From positions 1 through 53,029 of the forward strand of contig JAAYMM010000002.1 of the NCBI GenBank assembly GCA_012521335.1: a stretch of DNA of 53,029 bases. Reading direction: 5' to 3'. Made by a program: the position numbers and the translations under genes. Numbering within the stretch: the first letter of the stretch is position 1; each line of letters starts with the position of its first letter. Shown piece by piece: positions 39,914 to 48,424 of this stretch. Source of the DNA: Bacillota bacterium (lineage in GTDB: Bacteria; Bacillota; Limnochordia; Darwinibacteriales; Darwinibacteriaceae). The notes beneath the pieces were generated by a model, which was given only the letters and a program-made list of their open reading frames with translations, was not told the origin of the DNA and searched no databases.

Positions 39914-40801
39914 GTGCGTCTACAGGCGGCAGTGGCTTTTCCGGGCCAAGGGATCCAGAGTCCTGGGATGGCTGCTCAGGTCAAGGGCACCCGTGCTTGG
40001 AAGCTCTTTACGGAGGCAAGTACAATCCTAGGCTATGACCTGGGAAAGCTCTGTTTAGAAGGACCGGACGAGCTGCTCAACAAAGCGGCCCAGGCGCAGG
40101 CTGCCATTTATGTAACCTGCATGGCGTTGTGGGAACTGCACGGCCGTAGTTTTCCGGAAGTTAAGGTCTTCCTGGGCCATAGTTTGGGGGAGCTTGCCGC
40201 CTTAACTGCCGCGGGGCGCTGGATTTTACCCAAGGCGTGCAGCTGGTGGAAAAGCGGGGGGAACTGATGAGCGCTGTGAACGATGGAGGGATGCTGGTTG
40301 TTTCGGGTCTCCGGGCCGGAGTTGTCCGGCAGCTTTGCGCTCAGTTGCTGCAAGGATGTGTGGAGGTAGCTGCCGAAAACACCCCGGGGCAGGTTGTGGT
40401 CAGTGGTGATGAGCAGGGCCTGCTCGCCCTGGCCGCCCTGGCGAAGGGACGAGGAGCCAAACGGGTTACGCCCCTGAAGGTGACGGGTCCTTTCCATTCA
40501 GTTCATGCGCCCGGCCGCGGAGCAGTTCGCGGCTGTTGTGGCTGCTCTGGAGCTGAAGACCTGTACCCATCCAGTATTAGGTTCGGATGGGCAGACTCTG
40601 CTGCAGGAACCTGAGGAGATCAAGCGCGAACTGGTGCGGCAGTTAACCGAGCCAGTCCGCTTTATGAATGCCCTGCGGACCCTGGAGGCGTTAGGCATCG
40701 AGGAGTTTGTGGAAGTGAGCCCCGTTAGCGTGCTCATTCCCCTAGCCAAACGAGCGGCACGGAGTTTTAAGTTTACCCTTGCCAGCAATGGAGGTATGTA
40801 G
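39914..40801 (+). pseudogene. fabD: Malonyl-CoA:ACP transacylase fabD, broken by two frameshifts
   Basis: FabD loads malonate onto ACP. The protein is readable only in three pieces. Piece 1 (to about 40216) holds VAFPGQGIQSPGMA and the nucleophile motif GHSLGELAALTAAG. A single missing G in the GGGG run at 40213-40216 shifts the frame; restoring it gives ALDFTQGVQLVEKRGELM. Piece 2 (to 40500) has ENTPGQVVVSG and GPFHS with the catalytic histidine. Two bases are then missing at about 40501, after which the frame is again that of piece 1 (FMRPAAEQFAAV to the end at 40801). The net loss is three bases and the full length would be normal (~300 residues). Real decay or base-calling errors are both possible; the otherwise clean sequence favours errors or a very recent event. 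Confidence 0.85.
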
Positions 40802-40848
40802 TAGCATGAATATGCTGCAGGAGTACCTTAAGAAGGAGGTGACCTAAC

Positions 40849-41094
40849 ATGGGAGATTTTGACGAGAGGATTTTTGAAAAGGTCAAAACAATCATCGTAG
40901 AACAGTTGGGTATCAACGAGGCAGATGTCACTCCAGACGCCTCCTTTGTGGAGGACTTGGGAGCCGATTCACTGGACGTAGTCGAGTTGATTATGGCTCT
41001 CGAAGAGGAATTTGACCTCAAGATCACCGATGAGGAAGCCGAGAAGATCGCAACGGTGCGCGATGCGGTGATATATATTTCCGAGAATCTGTGA
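40849..41094 (+). CDS. acpP: Acyl carrier protein
   Basis: The 81-residue acidic protein carries growing acyl chains on a phosphopantetheine arm attached to S41 in [10 protein letters not shown]. It starts at ATG 40849 with AAGGAGGTGA 6 nt upstream, an almost perfect ribosome site. It directly follows fabD; the fabG and fabF that usually flank it are absent. Confidence 0.97.
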   Translation: MGDFDERIFEKVKTIIVEQLGINEADVTPDASFVEDLGADSLDVVELIMALEEEFDLKITDEEAEKIATVRDAVIYISENL

Positions 41095-41101
41095 TGTTTC
41101 C

Positions 41102-41135
41102 GGTCCCAAAGTCAGTTCGCTTTGGGACCCGTTTA
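41102..41135 (+). terminator. Hairpin after acpP
   Basis: GGTCCCAAAG (41102-41111) pairs perfectly with CTTTGGGACC (41120-41129), 8-nt loop, followed by CGTTTA. The T-run is short, so read-through to rnc is likely. Confidence 0.7.
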
Positions 41136-41160
41136 TAGTTGAGAGAAGGTGGGCTGCCTG

Positions 41161-41838
41161 ATGGAAAGGGAGTTAATCCAGACTGTGCAGGAGAAGTTGG
41201 GTTATGCATTCCAAGATCCTAGCCTGTTGGAGCTGGCCTTGACCCACCGCTCCGTGGCCCATGATCCCCGCAGCAACAACGAGCGATTGGAGTTCTTGGG
41301 CGACGCTGTGCTGCAGCTCACGGTGAGTACCTATCTTTACCGCAAGTTTCCGGACATGCCCGAGGGAGAACTGGCCAAGACGCGGTCGCTTTTAGTGAGG
41401 GAGTCCACCCTGGCTGATGTGGCCAGGGAACTGGAGTTGGATCGGTATCTGCGGGTAGGAGAGGGGGAAAGGCGCAGCGGTGCACAGCACCGGGATTCAC
41501 TGCTCTGCGACGTGTTGGAAGCAGTGTACGGAGCCATCTACCTCGATGGCGGCTTTGCCTGGGCCGAACAGGTCATCCTAGGCCATCTGCCTGCTTGGGA
41601 TGCGGGCGAACTGGCCTTGGTTGATGCCAAGTCTACCCTCCAGGAGTACTTCCAGCAGACGGCGAAGAAGCTGCCCGTGTATACCCTGGTTCAGGAGACC
41701 GGGCCGGATCATGACAAGCGCTTTGTTGTGGAAGTACATTTTGAGGGCGAGTTTTTGGGTGCCGGAAGCGGAACCACAAAAAAAGAAGCCGAGCAGGAAG
41801 CGGCCAGGCAAGCCTTGGTCAAACTCGGCATTCAATAG
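41161..41838 (+). CDS. rnc: Ribonuclease III
   Basis: RNase III cuts double-stranded RNA, including rRNA precursors. I start at ATG 41161 (AAGGTGG 8 nt upstream), giving 225 residues. The catalytic signature NERLEFLGDAVLQL is at 40-53, and the second acidic motif DVLEAVYGAIYLD follows at about 120. A C-terminal double-stranded-RNA-binding domain (about 155-225) ends AEQEAARQALVKLG. Complete. In most Bacillota smc follows directly; here two other genes intervene. Confidence 0.96.
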   Translation: MERELIQTVQEKLGYAFQDPSLLELALTHRSVAHDPRSNNERLEFLGDAVLQLTVSTYLYRKFPDMPEGELAKTRSLLVRESTLADVARELELDRYLRVGEGERRSGAQHRDSLLCDVLEAVYGAIYLDGGFAWAEQVILGHLPAWDAGELALVDAKSTLQEYFQQTAKKLPVYTLVQETGPDHDKRFVVEVHFEGEFLGAGSGTTKKEAEQEAARQALVKLGIQ

Positions 41839-42503
41839 AGGCTGCGGTGTTGGGTGAGGATGGTGCCCACGGCGGTGAGGGCAGCGGGATGGTGGCGCAG
41901 GGTATTGGGCTCGATCACGGTTCCATTCACCATTTTGCCGATGAGGAAGCCCTGCTCAGTTCGGAACAGCATCCACTGAGGCTGTTCCCCGCTGTACTCT
42001 TCCGAAACAACCAGGACATCATTTTCTAGGAACCACGGACTGTACTGGTGTGTCTCCACTCGAATCGCAAACAGACCCTGTGGCTGTGGATGGTGATAGA
42101 GATAAAACCATTCCTCCACGGGCTTTTTTTGTTTGGGATTCCAGTTAAAGAGAGGAAGGGACACCAGATAATGGGGCACGCCATCGATTTCCACGGAGAA
42201 CGGGCTGGGATAGGGGCTGTCTTCTCCGCCCAGCACGAGCCGTTTGAACTCGTTAATGCCCCGGATATTGCTCTTTTCCAGCCAGTAATAGACGGATTTG
42301 CTGTCGGCGAACTTGAGCTCTTCTGCGATTTCCCGCACCGTAATGCTGGGATTCTGCTTGATCAGGGCTGCCATGTGGGCTAGATAGTTCGAATACTGCA
42401 AGTCATCCGCACTCTCCTCATGGGTTTTCCCCAACACATTCAGCGCCAAAAAACCAAAAACCTTTACATAAGTTATGGTCGAAAAGGGCGCTTGGCCAGC
42501 CAT
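41832..42503 (-). CDS. Helix-turn-helix regulator with S24/LexA-like domain lacking the serine
   Basis: The 223-residue protein has a central helix-turn-helix (about 52-92: ITVREIAEELKFADSKSVYY) and a C-terminal half shaped like the S24 peptidase/LexA fold. The family's G-D-S-M segment aligns with T151-H152-Q153-Y154 before SPWFLENDVLVVS, so the catalytic serine is replaced by Q; a lysine (K190) remains at about the place of the general base. It should therefore not self-cleave. No ribosome site is seen at ATG 42503, so the start is uncertain. Its end overlaps rnc by 7 nt and it is divergent from the SigH-like gene 129 nt away, which suggests a regulator of that gene. Function inferred only. 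Confidence 0.75.
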   Translation of the reverse strand: MAGQAPFSTITYVKVFGFLALNVLGKTHEESADDLQYSNYLAHMAALIKQNPSITVREIAEELKFADSKSVYYWLEKSNIRGINEFKRLVLGGEDSPYPSPFSVEIDGVPHYLVSLPLFNWNPKQKKPVEEWFYLYHHPQPQGLFAIRVETHQYSPWFLENDVLVVSEEYSGEQPQWMLFRTEQGFLIGKMVNGTVIEPNTLRHHPAALTAVGTILTQHRSLY

Positions 42504-42632
42504 GGTAAGGGGAAGTATCCATAATTCATGGAAACGAAAGTGCTTTGGCTCGACCTCCCCCCAGGAATGTTAGGAATAGCCATGCATATAAATGGACTAG
42601 GCAGCCTGGACTACGAAGGGGAGGTCTGGATT

Positions 42633-43325
42633 ATGCAGGGACGCAACCAAGCCCTTGACCTGGAGCTCATTGAAAAGGTTCGGGCCGGGGACGAAGATGC
42701 CCGCGATCGCCTGGTGCTGAAGTACATTCCTATGGTCAAGTACATTGTCCGCAACTACTATTCATCGTTTCTGGATTTCGAGGACCTAATGCAGGAGGGG
42801 CTCATTGGGCTGCTGAGCGCCATTGAGGAGTATAAGCCCGAGCAGTATGATGTGAAGTTCAGCTCCTTTGCCTACCTGTGCATCATCCGCCGCGTATACA
42901 ACGTGATCAAGCAGTCCACAGGCAACAAACACCGTTTGCTCAATGAAGCCACTTCGCTGCAGACACCTGTGGGCAGCGATGATAACCGCATCATCATGGA
43001 CTTCGTGCCCGCGCCGGTGGACCAGTTTGATCCGGAGAAGGTCATGGAGGCCAAGTATGTGGATGAAGCCATCGGCCAGGTTCTGCGCAACCATCTGTCG
43101 CTGTTGGAGTACGCTGTGATCATCCGGCTCCTCAAGGGGTACTCCGCCCGGGAAATCGAGGAGGAAATAGGAGTGGGCTTGAAGGTGATCGATAACGCCC
43201 GAACCAGGGTGCGTACGAAACTCCGCAAGCTCCTCGATGAGCACGGCTCATTGCTCAGCCCGCACGTACCTACCACCGTGCGCAGGCGCGAAGACCTGTA
43301 CCTACAGCTTCCTCTGGGCAGGTAA
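42633..43325 (+). CDS. sigH: SigH-like RNA polymerase sigma factor
   Basis: I start at ATG 42633 (GGGGAGGT 7 nt upstream), giving 230 residues. Region 2 (about 12-100) has DEDARDRLVLKYIPMVKYIV, EDLMQEGLIGLLSAIEEY and FSSFAYLCIIRRVYNVIKQS; region 4 (about 165-215) has GYSAREIEEEIGVGLKVIDN then ARTRVRTKLRKLL. Overall it aligns best with the sporulation and stationary-phase factor SigH, but the -10-reading part of region 2 differs from Bacillus SigH (YNVIKQSTGNKH against ITAIKTATRQKH). It may be a paralogue. SigH genes normally sit near rlmB and secE, not between rnc and smc. Confidence 0.8.
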   Translation: MQGRNQALDLELIEKVRAGDEDARDRLVLKYIPMVKYIVRNYYSSFLDFEDLMQEGLIGLLSAIEEYKPEQYDVKFSSFAYLCIIRRVYNVIKQSTGNKHRLLNEATSLQTPVGSDDNRIIMDFVPAPVDQFDPEKVMEAKYVDEAIGQVLRNHLSLLEYAVIIRLLKGYSAREIEEEIGVGLKVIDNARTRVRTKLRKLLDEHGSLLSPHVPTTVRRREDLYLQLPLGR

Positions 43326-43349
43326 CCGGTTCTTTTTTCTTCCAAGGTA

Positions 43350-43358
43350 TGGTACAAT
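43350..43358 (+). promoter_or_regulatory. Extended -10 promoter of smc
   Basis: TG-G-TACAAT (43350-43358), 34 nt before the smc ATG, preceded by a T-rich stretch but no clear -35. Confidence 0.6.
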
Positions 43359-43392
43359 GGGCAGGGGTTAGTACTGGTCTTGGAGGAGTTTT

Positions 43393-46300
43393 ATGCGTTT
43401 AAAGCGCCTGGAAATACAAGGGTTTAAGTCGTTCGGGCAGCCGGTGGTCTTGGAATTCGGCCCCGGAATCACAGCCATTGTAGGCCCCAACGGCAGCGGA
43501 AAGAGCAACATCTCCGATGCCCTGCGCTGGGTGCTCGGAGAACAGAGCATTAGGAGCCTGCGGGGCAGTAAACTGGAGGATATCATCTTTGCGGGCTCCG
43601 ACGGCAAGAGACCCTTGGGCATGGCCGAAGTGCGGCTCACCTTAGACAACTCGGACGGTTTTCTGCCCATTGACTACGCAGAAGTGACCGTGGCTCGGCG
43701 CGTCTACCGTTCAGGCGACAGCGAGTTCTTCATCAACAAACGGAGCTGCCGCCTCAAAGATATTCAAGATCTCTTCACCGACACTGGGTTGGGCCGGGAA
43801 AGCTACGCGGTTGTTGGACAGGGCCAGATTGACCAAGTGCTCAGCGTGCGGTCGGAAGACCGGCGCATTTTGCTCGAAGAAACCGCGGGCATCGTCAAAT
43901 ACAGGCAGCGCAAAGAGGAGGCCCTGCGCAAACTGGAAGATACCAGTGTCGATCTACTTCGGGTTACCGATCTACTCCATGAGTTGGAAAGCCAGCTCGG
44001 GCCCTTGGAAGAGCAGGCCAAGCAGGCCCGTCTTTATTTATCCCTCGCGGCGCAGCTGCAGGAAGCGGAGCTGGATTATTTTCATCTCACATGGCAGGCT
44101 CTCGCGGCCCGGCTGACCAAGATCGAAGAAGACTACAAGCGAGTGCAGATGGAATACGAACAGGGAAGGCTGGAGCTGGCCAACCTCGAGGATCAAGCTG
44201 CTGAACTGGAGGCCCAAGAAGAACTGGTTCACAACGAGGTGGAGCGCAAACAGCAGGAGCTGAGCGATCTGCTGGATGCATATAAGCAGACGGCCCACAG
44301 CATCGAACTGCACCAGGAACGGGTCAAAAACCAGGAGTCACGCAAGCAGCAGCTCGCTGCCATAATCGACGCGAAAAGGGCAGAACTGCACGTTCTTGCG
44401 GAGGAAGTGGACAAGCTCCGCCAGGAGATAGAGCAGTTGGAGGAAAGGCTGCGCATTCAGCAGCAGGCGGTGCTCAGCGCTGAACAGGCTGTGTCCAGCC
44501 TGCAGGAACGGCAGAAGCAGGCGCGCGCCCACGTGGACAGGTTGAAAGATGAGTTCTTCGAGTTCATGCGCGAACTAGCGGATAAACGTAATTTTCAGCG
44601 CAGCTTCGCGGAACGGCGCAGCAATCTGGAGGAGCAAATCGCCCGCGCTGAGCAGGAAAGAGCGGTGCTGGAGGAACGACGCAGCTCTCTAGCGAGCGAG
44701 CTGCGGGCCTTGGATCACCGGGCAGAGGAGTTGAGGGGCCGGCTGCAGCAGCAAGTTGAACAGGAGAGTGCACTGCAGCGACAGCTCAGTGCAGCTAGGA
44801 CTGCCCTGAGTACTCAAGAGCAGAGGCGCAGAGAGCTGGAAGCTGCTCAAGCCCGGATCACGGCACGCCTCAGGACACTGCAAGAGCTGGAAGAAGGCTA
44901 TGAAGGATATACGGCAGGGGTGAGACGCATCCTCCAGGATGCCCAGATGTCGAAACGAGTCTTGGGCACCGTGGCGGACGTGATTCAGGTGCCGGAAGGC
45001 CTGGAGACGGCCTTTGAAGTGGCCCTGGGTTCTGGACTGCAGAACCTGATCACGGCTGATGAGCAAGATGCCAAAGCTCTGATTGCCTGGCTGCAGCAGG
45101 TGCAGGGCGGTCGGGTAACCATACTACCCCTGGACAGTGTGCGTGGCGGCGAGTTTTCGAGCCAGGCCAGGGCTTTACTAAACCAGCCAGGGGTTTTAGG
45201 GCCGGCTCTAGACCTATTGTCCTTTGCCGAGGAGTTCAGGCCTGCCCTAGCTACTCTCTTGGGCCGCGTCGTGGTCACAGAGGATCTGGATACAGCTCTG
45301 CGCCTCAAAAAGACACTCAAGCAGTTCTCCCGCATCGTCACCAAAGACGGCTCGGTGGTGTTTCCCACCGGCGCCATAACTGGCGGCAGCTTGAATACCC
45401 GTACTTCTGGCCTCCTGGCCCGAAAGGGGGAGCTATCTCGGTTGGAGCGTGAGGCTGAGGCGCTCATCGCGGAGGTTGAAAGCTGTGAAAGGGAGCGCCG
45501 TGCTATCCTTGAGCAGATCGCCCAGTGTGAGCAGGCTGCCACCAGGCTGCAGGAGGAGATCTTGGAAACGAAGCTGTCCATCCAGGGTGTGGACCAGGCC
45601 AGAGAGCAGACAGCAAAAGAGCGGGAACGGCTGGGGCCCAGTCTCCAAGAGATGTCCGCCAGACTGGCCCACTTGCACCAAACCTTGACTGGCCTCGGTG
45701 CGGAGTACGAACTTGCTGCCGCGGAAGTGAGCGAGCTGGAGCTGGAAGAGCAGATGCTGCGGGAGCATATCCAAAAGGAAGAGGCAGGCCTGGCCGAACG
45801 GGCGGCTGCCGTGGAACGCCTGGCCCAGGAGCATACCGAGCAGCAGGTGCAATTAGCGGAGCTTAAAGGCGTGCTGGACAACAAGCGCACAGGATTGGGC
45901 AACGTGGAGCAGAGGAAGAAAGAAGCCGCGACTGCGCTGGAACAGGCCCAGCTGGAACTGGAGCAGATCACTGGTGAACAGCAGCGTAACGAAGAGTACA
46001 TCCGAAGGGCGGCTGCAGAGAACGAGCAGCGTAAACTGGAGGAACAGGAGCTGCGCACCGCCTTGGAGCAACAGAAGCTGGAACGCCAGGCAGTGCAGAA
46101 AGAAAGGGCTGAGCTCGGGGCACAATTAATGCAGCTGGAAAAAGAGCAGCTGCGCCGGGAGAGAACGCTCTACCGTCTTGAGGTTGAACTTGGCCAGATG
46201 GAAAGCCAGCAGGACCAGGTGCGCGAAGCCCTAGCCGAGCGCGACCTTACTCTTGCTTCCATCTTGAACAGGGAAGTGCGGGAGAAAGAGGCTGTGCTTA

Positions 46301-46941
46301 AGCGGTCCATAGAGGATCTGCGCAGGCAGATACGGGAACTGGGGCTGGTCAATCCCACGGCCCACGAAGAATACGAGCGGGTTTTGGAGCGGTGCAGTTT
46401 CCTTCAAGACCAGCTCGCCGATTTGAACAAGGCCCGCGCTGGTTTGATGGATGTGATCAGCGAGATGGACAAACTCTGCCGCACCAGGCTCAAAGAGGTG
46501 TTCGAGCAGGTGCGCAGCGGGTTTCAAAAGCTGTTCAGCTGGCTTTTCCAGGGAGGGAGCGCCGATCTGGTGCTAACTGATCCCGAGTCGATCTTGACCA
46601 CAGGCATCGATGTCTTAGCCCGGCCTCCCGGCAAAAAGCTGCAGAACCTGCTGCTGCTTTCCGGCGGGGAGAGGGCTCTGACTGCCATTGCCCTGCTGTT
46701 TGCCATCAGGCGGGTAAAGCCCACACCCTTCTGGGTACTGGATGAGATCGATGCCACCTTGGATGAAGCGAATTTGGAACGCTTTTGCCTCTTGATGAGA
46801 GAGTTTACCAAGGATACGCAGTTCTTGGTGGTTACCCATAGGCAGAGGACCATGGAGCATGCCCATACCCTGTACGGCGTGACCATGGGAGAAGAGGGAG
46901 TTTCCCAGATCATCTCAGTGGCATTAAGACAGGAGGAGTAG
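43393..46941 (+). CDS. smc: Chromosome condensation ATPase SMC
   Basis: SMC dimers, with ScpA and ScpB, extrude DNA loops and align chromosome arms. The 1182 residues are typical: Walker A GPNGSGKSN (about 31), two long coiled-coils (about 165-500 and 660-1020) around a hinge (about 505-640, with GYEGYTAGVRRIL and the glycine-rich GAITGGSL), signature LSGGERAL (about 1090) and Walker B WVLDEIDATLDEAN (about 1113). It starts at ATG 43393 with TTGGAGG upstream. Complete and followed at 3 nt by ftsY. Confidence 0.97.
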   Translation: MRLKRLEIQGFKSFGQPVVLEFGPGITAIVGPNGSGKSNISDALRWVLGEQSIRSLRGSKLEDIIFAGSDGKRPLGMAEVRLTLDNSDGFLPIDYAEVTVARRVYRSGDSEFFINKRSCRLKDIQDLFTDTGLGRESYAVVGQGQIDQVLSVRSEDRRILLEETAGIVKYRQRKEEALRKLEDTSVDLLRVTDLLHELESQLGPLEEQAKQARLYLSLAAQLQEAELDYFHLTWQALAARLTKIEEDYKRVQMEYEQGRLELANLEDQAAELEAQEELVHNEVERKQQELSDLLDAYKQTAHSIELHQERVKNQESRKQQLAAIIDAKRAELHVLAEEVDKLRQEIEQLEERLRIQQQAVLSAEQAVSSLQERQKQARAHVDRLKDEFFEFMRELADKRNFQRSFAERRSNLEEQIARAEQERAVLEERRSSLASELRALDHRAEELRGRLQQQVEQESALQRQLSAARTALSTQEQRRRELEAAQARITARLRTLQELEEGYEGYTAGVRRILQDAQMSKRVLGTVADVIQVPEGLETAFEVALGSGLQNLITADEQDAKALIAWLQQVQGGRVTILPLDSVRGGEFSSQARALLNQPGVLGPALDLLSFAEEFRPALATLLGRVVVTEDLDTALRLKKTLKQFSRIVTKDGSVVFPTGAITGGSLNTRTSGLLARKGELSRLEREAEALIAEVESCERERRAILEQIAQCEQAATRLQEEILETKLSIQGVDQAREQTAKERERLGPSLQEMSARLAHLHQTLTGLGAEYELAAAEVSELELEEQMLREHIQKEEAGLAERAAAVERLAQEHTEQQVQLAELKGVLDNKRTGLGNVEQRKKEAATALEQAQLELEQITGEQQRNEEYIRRAAAENEQRKLEEQELRTALEQQKLERQAVQKERAELGAQLMQLEKEQLRRERTLYRLEVELGQMESQQDQVREALAERDLTLASILNREVREKEAVLKRSIEDLRRQIRELGLVNPTAHEEYERVLERCSFLQDQLADLNKARAGLMDVISEMDKLCRTRLKEVFEQVRSGFQKLFSWLFQGGSADLVLTDPESILTTGIDVLARPPGKKLQNLLLLSGGERALTAIALLFAIRRVKPTPFWVLDEIDATLDEANLERFCLLMREFTKDTQFLVVTHRQRTMEHAHTLYGVTMGEEGVSQIISVALRQEE

Positions 46942-46944
46942 TCG

Positions 46945-47973
46945 GTGTTTTGGAAACGCATGTTTGGGGATAAATCCGCTCCCGCCAAGGAAGAAAAGCA
47001 GGAGCAATCAGAAAGGCAGGACCAGCCAGAAAAGCAGGACCAGCCGAAGGAGAGCGGTTTTTTCAGGAGGTTAGTCAGCGGGCTGGAGAAGACCAAAAAA
47101 CAGTTGGTCTCCAAAGTGGAGCAGATCACCACAGGCCGCAAGATCGATGAAGAGCTGTTCGAAGAGTTGGAAGAAGTGCTCATCGAAGCAGACTGCGGCG
47201 TCACTACTGCGCTGCTGCTGGTGGATCGCCTGCGCGAGCGGGCTCGGGAGGAAAAGGTGACCGAAGCCGAAGAGCTGCGGGCCATGCTCAGGGAAGAGAT
47301 GGTGGCCCTCCTGGAGAAAAACGCCGCGCCCCTCAAGACGCCCACGGAGAAGCCTTATGTCATTATGGTGGTCGGTGTGAACGGAGCAGGCAAAACCACC
47401 ACCATTGCCAAACTGGCCTACCGCTTCCAGCAGGAAAAGGCTAAGGTCCTGCTGGCCGCGGGCGATACTTTCCGGGCCGGGGCTATTGAACAGCTGGGTG
47501 TGTGGGCCAACCGCCTGGGGGTGGAGCTCATTGCCCACCAGGAGGGATCGGATCCGGCGGCGGTGGCCTTCGATGCCATCACGGCCGCTAAAGCCAGGGG
47601 CAGCGATGTGCTGATCATCGATACTGCAGGCCGCTTGCAGACCAAAGTCAACCTCATGTCGGAGCTGTCGAAAATACACCGGGTGGTGCAGCGGGAACTG
47701 GGTAGAGAACTGGATGAAGTGCTGCTGGTGGTGGATGCCACTACCGGCCAGAACGCGCTGTCCCAGGGCAAGATCTTCAGCGAAGCTGTGCCCCTTACAG
47801 GTATTGCCCTCACCAAGTTGGACGGAACCGCCAAGGGAGGTATTGTGCTGGCCTTGGCTAACGAGCTGGACCTTGCCGTCAAGCTCGTGGGTGTAGGCGA
47901 ACAGTATGAGGATCTGCAGGATTTTGATGCCCGCGCCTTTGTAGCCGCGCTGTTTGGCGAGGCAGAGAATTAG
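46945..47973 (+). CDS. ftsY: Signal recognition particle receptor FtsY
   Basis: FtsY is the membrane-docking GTPase for SRP-ribosome complexes. The 342 residues start at GTG 46945 with AGGAGGAG upstream. A short charged N-terminal region (to ~35), the N domain, then the G domain with GVNGAGKTTTIAK (about 143), DTAGRLQTK, and TKLDGTAKGG. The C-terminal GVGEQYEDLQDFD is the family ending. The long acidic A domain of E. coli is absent, as usual in Bacillota. Confidence 0.97.
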   Translation: MFWKRMFGDKSAPAKEEKQEQSERQDQPEKQDQPKESGFFRRLVSGLEKTKKQLVSKVEQITTGRKIDEELFEELEEVLIEADCGVTTALLLVDRLRERAREEKVTEAEELRAMLREEMVALLEKNAAPLKTPTEKPYVIMVVGVNGAGKTTTIAKLAYRFQQEKAKVLLAAGDTFRAGAIEQLGVWANRLGVELIAHQEGSDPAAVAFDAITAAKARGSDVLIIDTAGRLQTKVNLMSELSKIHRVVQRELGRELDEVLLVVDATTGQNALSQGKIFSEAVPLTGIALTKLDGTAKGGIVLALANELDLAVKLVGVGEQYEDLQDFDARAFVAALFGEAEN

Positions 47974-47997
47974 GTTTTCAGTGTCAAGAGTTTGGGC

Positions 47998-48026
47998 TTG
48001 ACATTCCCCTTTGAGCTGTCTATACT
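47998..48026 (+). promoter_or_regulatory. Sigma-A promoter of ylxM-ffh
   Basis: TTGACA (47998-48003), 17-nt spacer, TATACT (48021-48026), 39 nt before ylxM. It allows the SRP and ribosomal-protein genes to be expressed separately from smc-ftsY. Confidence 0.85.
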
Positions 48027-48065
48027 TAGGTAGTGTAAAGTGATTAAGCTTAACAGGAGATGGCC

Positions 48066-48413
48066 ATGGAAAAAACACTCCGCATGAGCCTGCTGTTTGA
48101 CTTTTACGGCCCGCTCTTGACAGAACGTCAGCAAGATGTTTTCCAGCTTTATTTCCACGACGATCTGTCCTTGGGCGAAATCGCCGAGGAGCTGTGCATC
48201 TCCCGCCAGGCGGTGTACGATACGCTGCGGCGGGTTGGCCTAATTCTAGAGGAGTTCGAGCAGAAGCTGGGCCTTTTGCAGAAAGACCAGGAGCGGCAGA
48301 GCATCTATGGCAAAATCATGCAGTTGGTTGAAGAGCTGCGCAGTCAATGCGGAGAGCTGCCTCACTTAACAGCCATCGAAGAGCAAATCCAAAAAGCGCG
48401 AGGCGCAAGTTAG
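48066..48413 (+). CDS. ylxM: YlxM, SRP-associated helix-turn-helix protein
   Basis: I use ATG 48066, 6 nt after AGGAG; the ATG at 48060 abuts the ribosome site. The 115-residue protein has the sigma-70 region-4-like helix-turn-helix of the YlxM/p13 family: LTERQQDVFQLYFHDDLSLG, then IAEELCISRQAVYDTLRR. In streptococci YlxM modulates SRP GTPase activity and binds SRP RNA. It always lies between ftsY and ffh. Confidence 0.95.
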   Translation: MEKTLRMSLLFDFYGPLLTERQQDVFQLYFHDDLSLGEIAEELCISRQAVYDTLRRVGLILEEFEQKLGLLQKDQERQSIYGKIMQLVEELRSQCGELPHLTAIEEQIQKARGAS

Positions 48414-48424
48414 GAGAGACTGGC

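Noticed and set aside
44985-46058. A 357-codon open frame opposite smc
   Set aside because: Serine- and arginine-rich low-complexity product, an expected shadow of the glutamate/glutamine-rich SMC coiled-coil.
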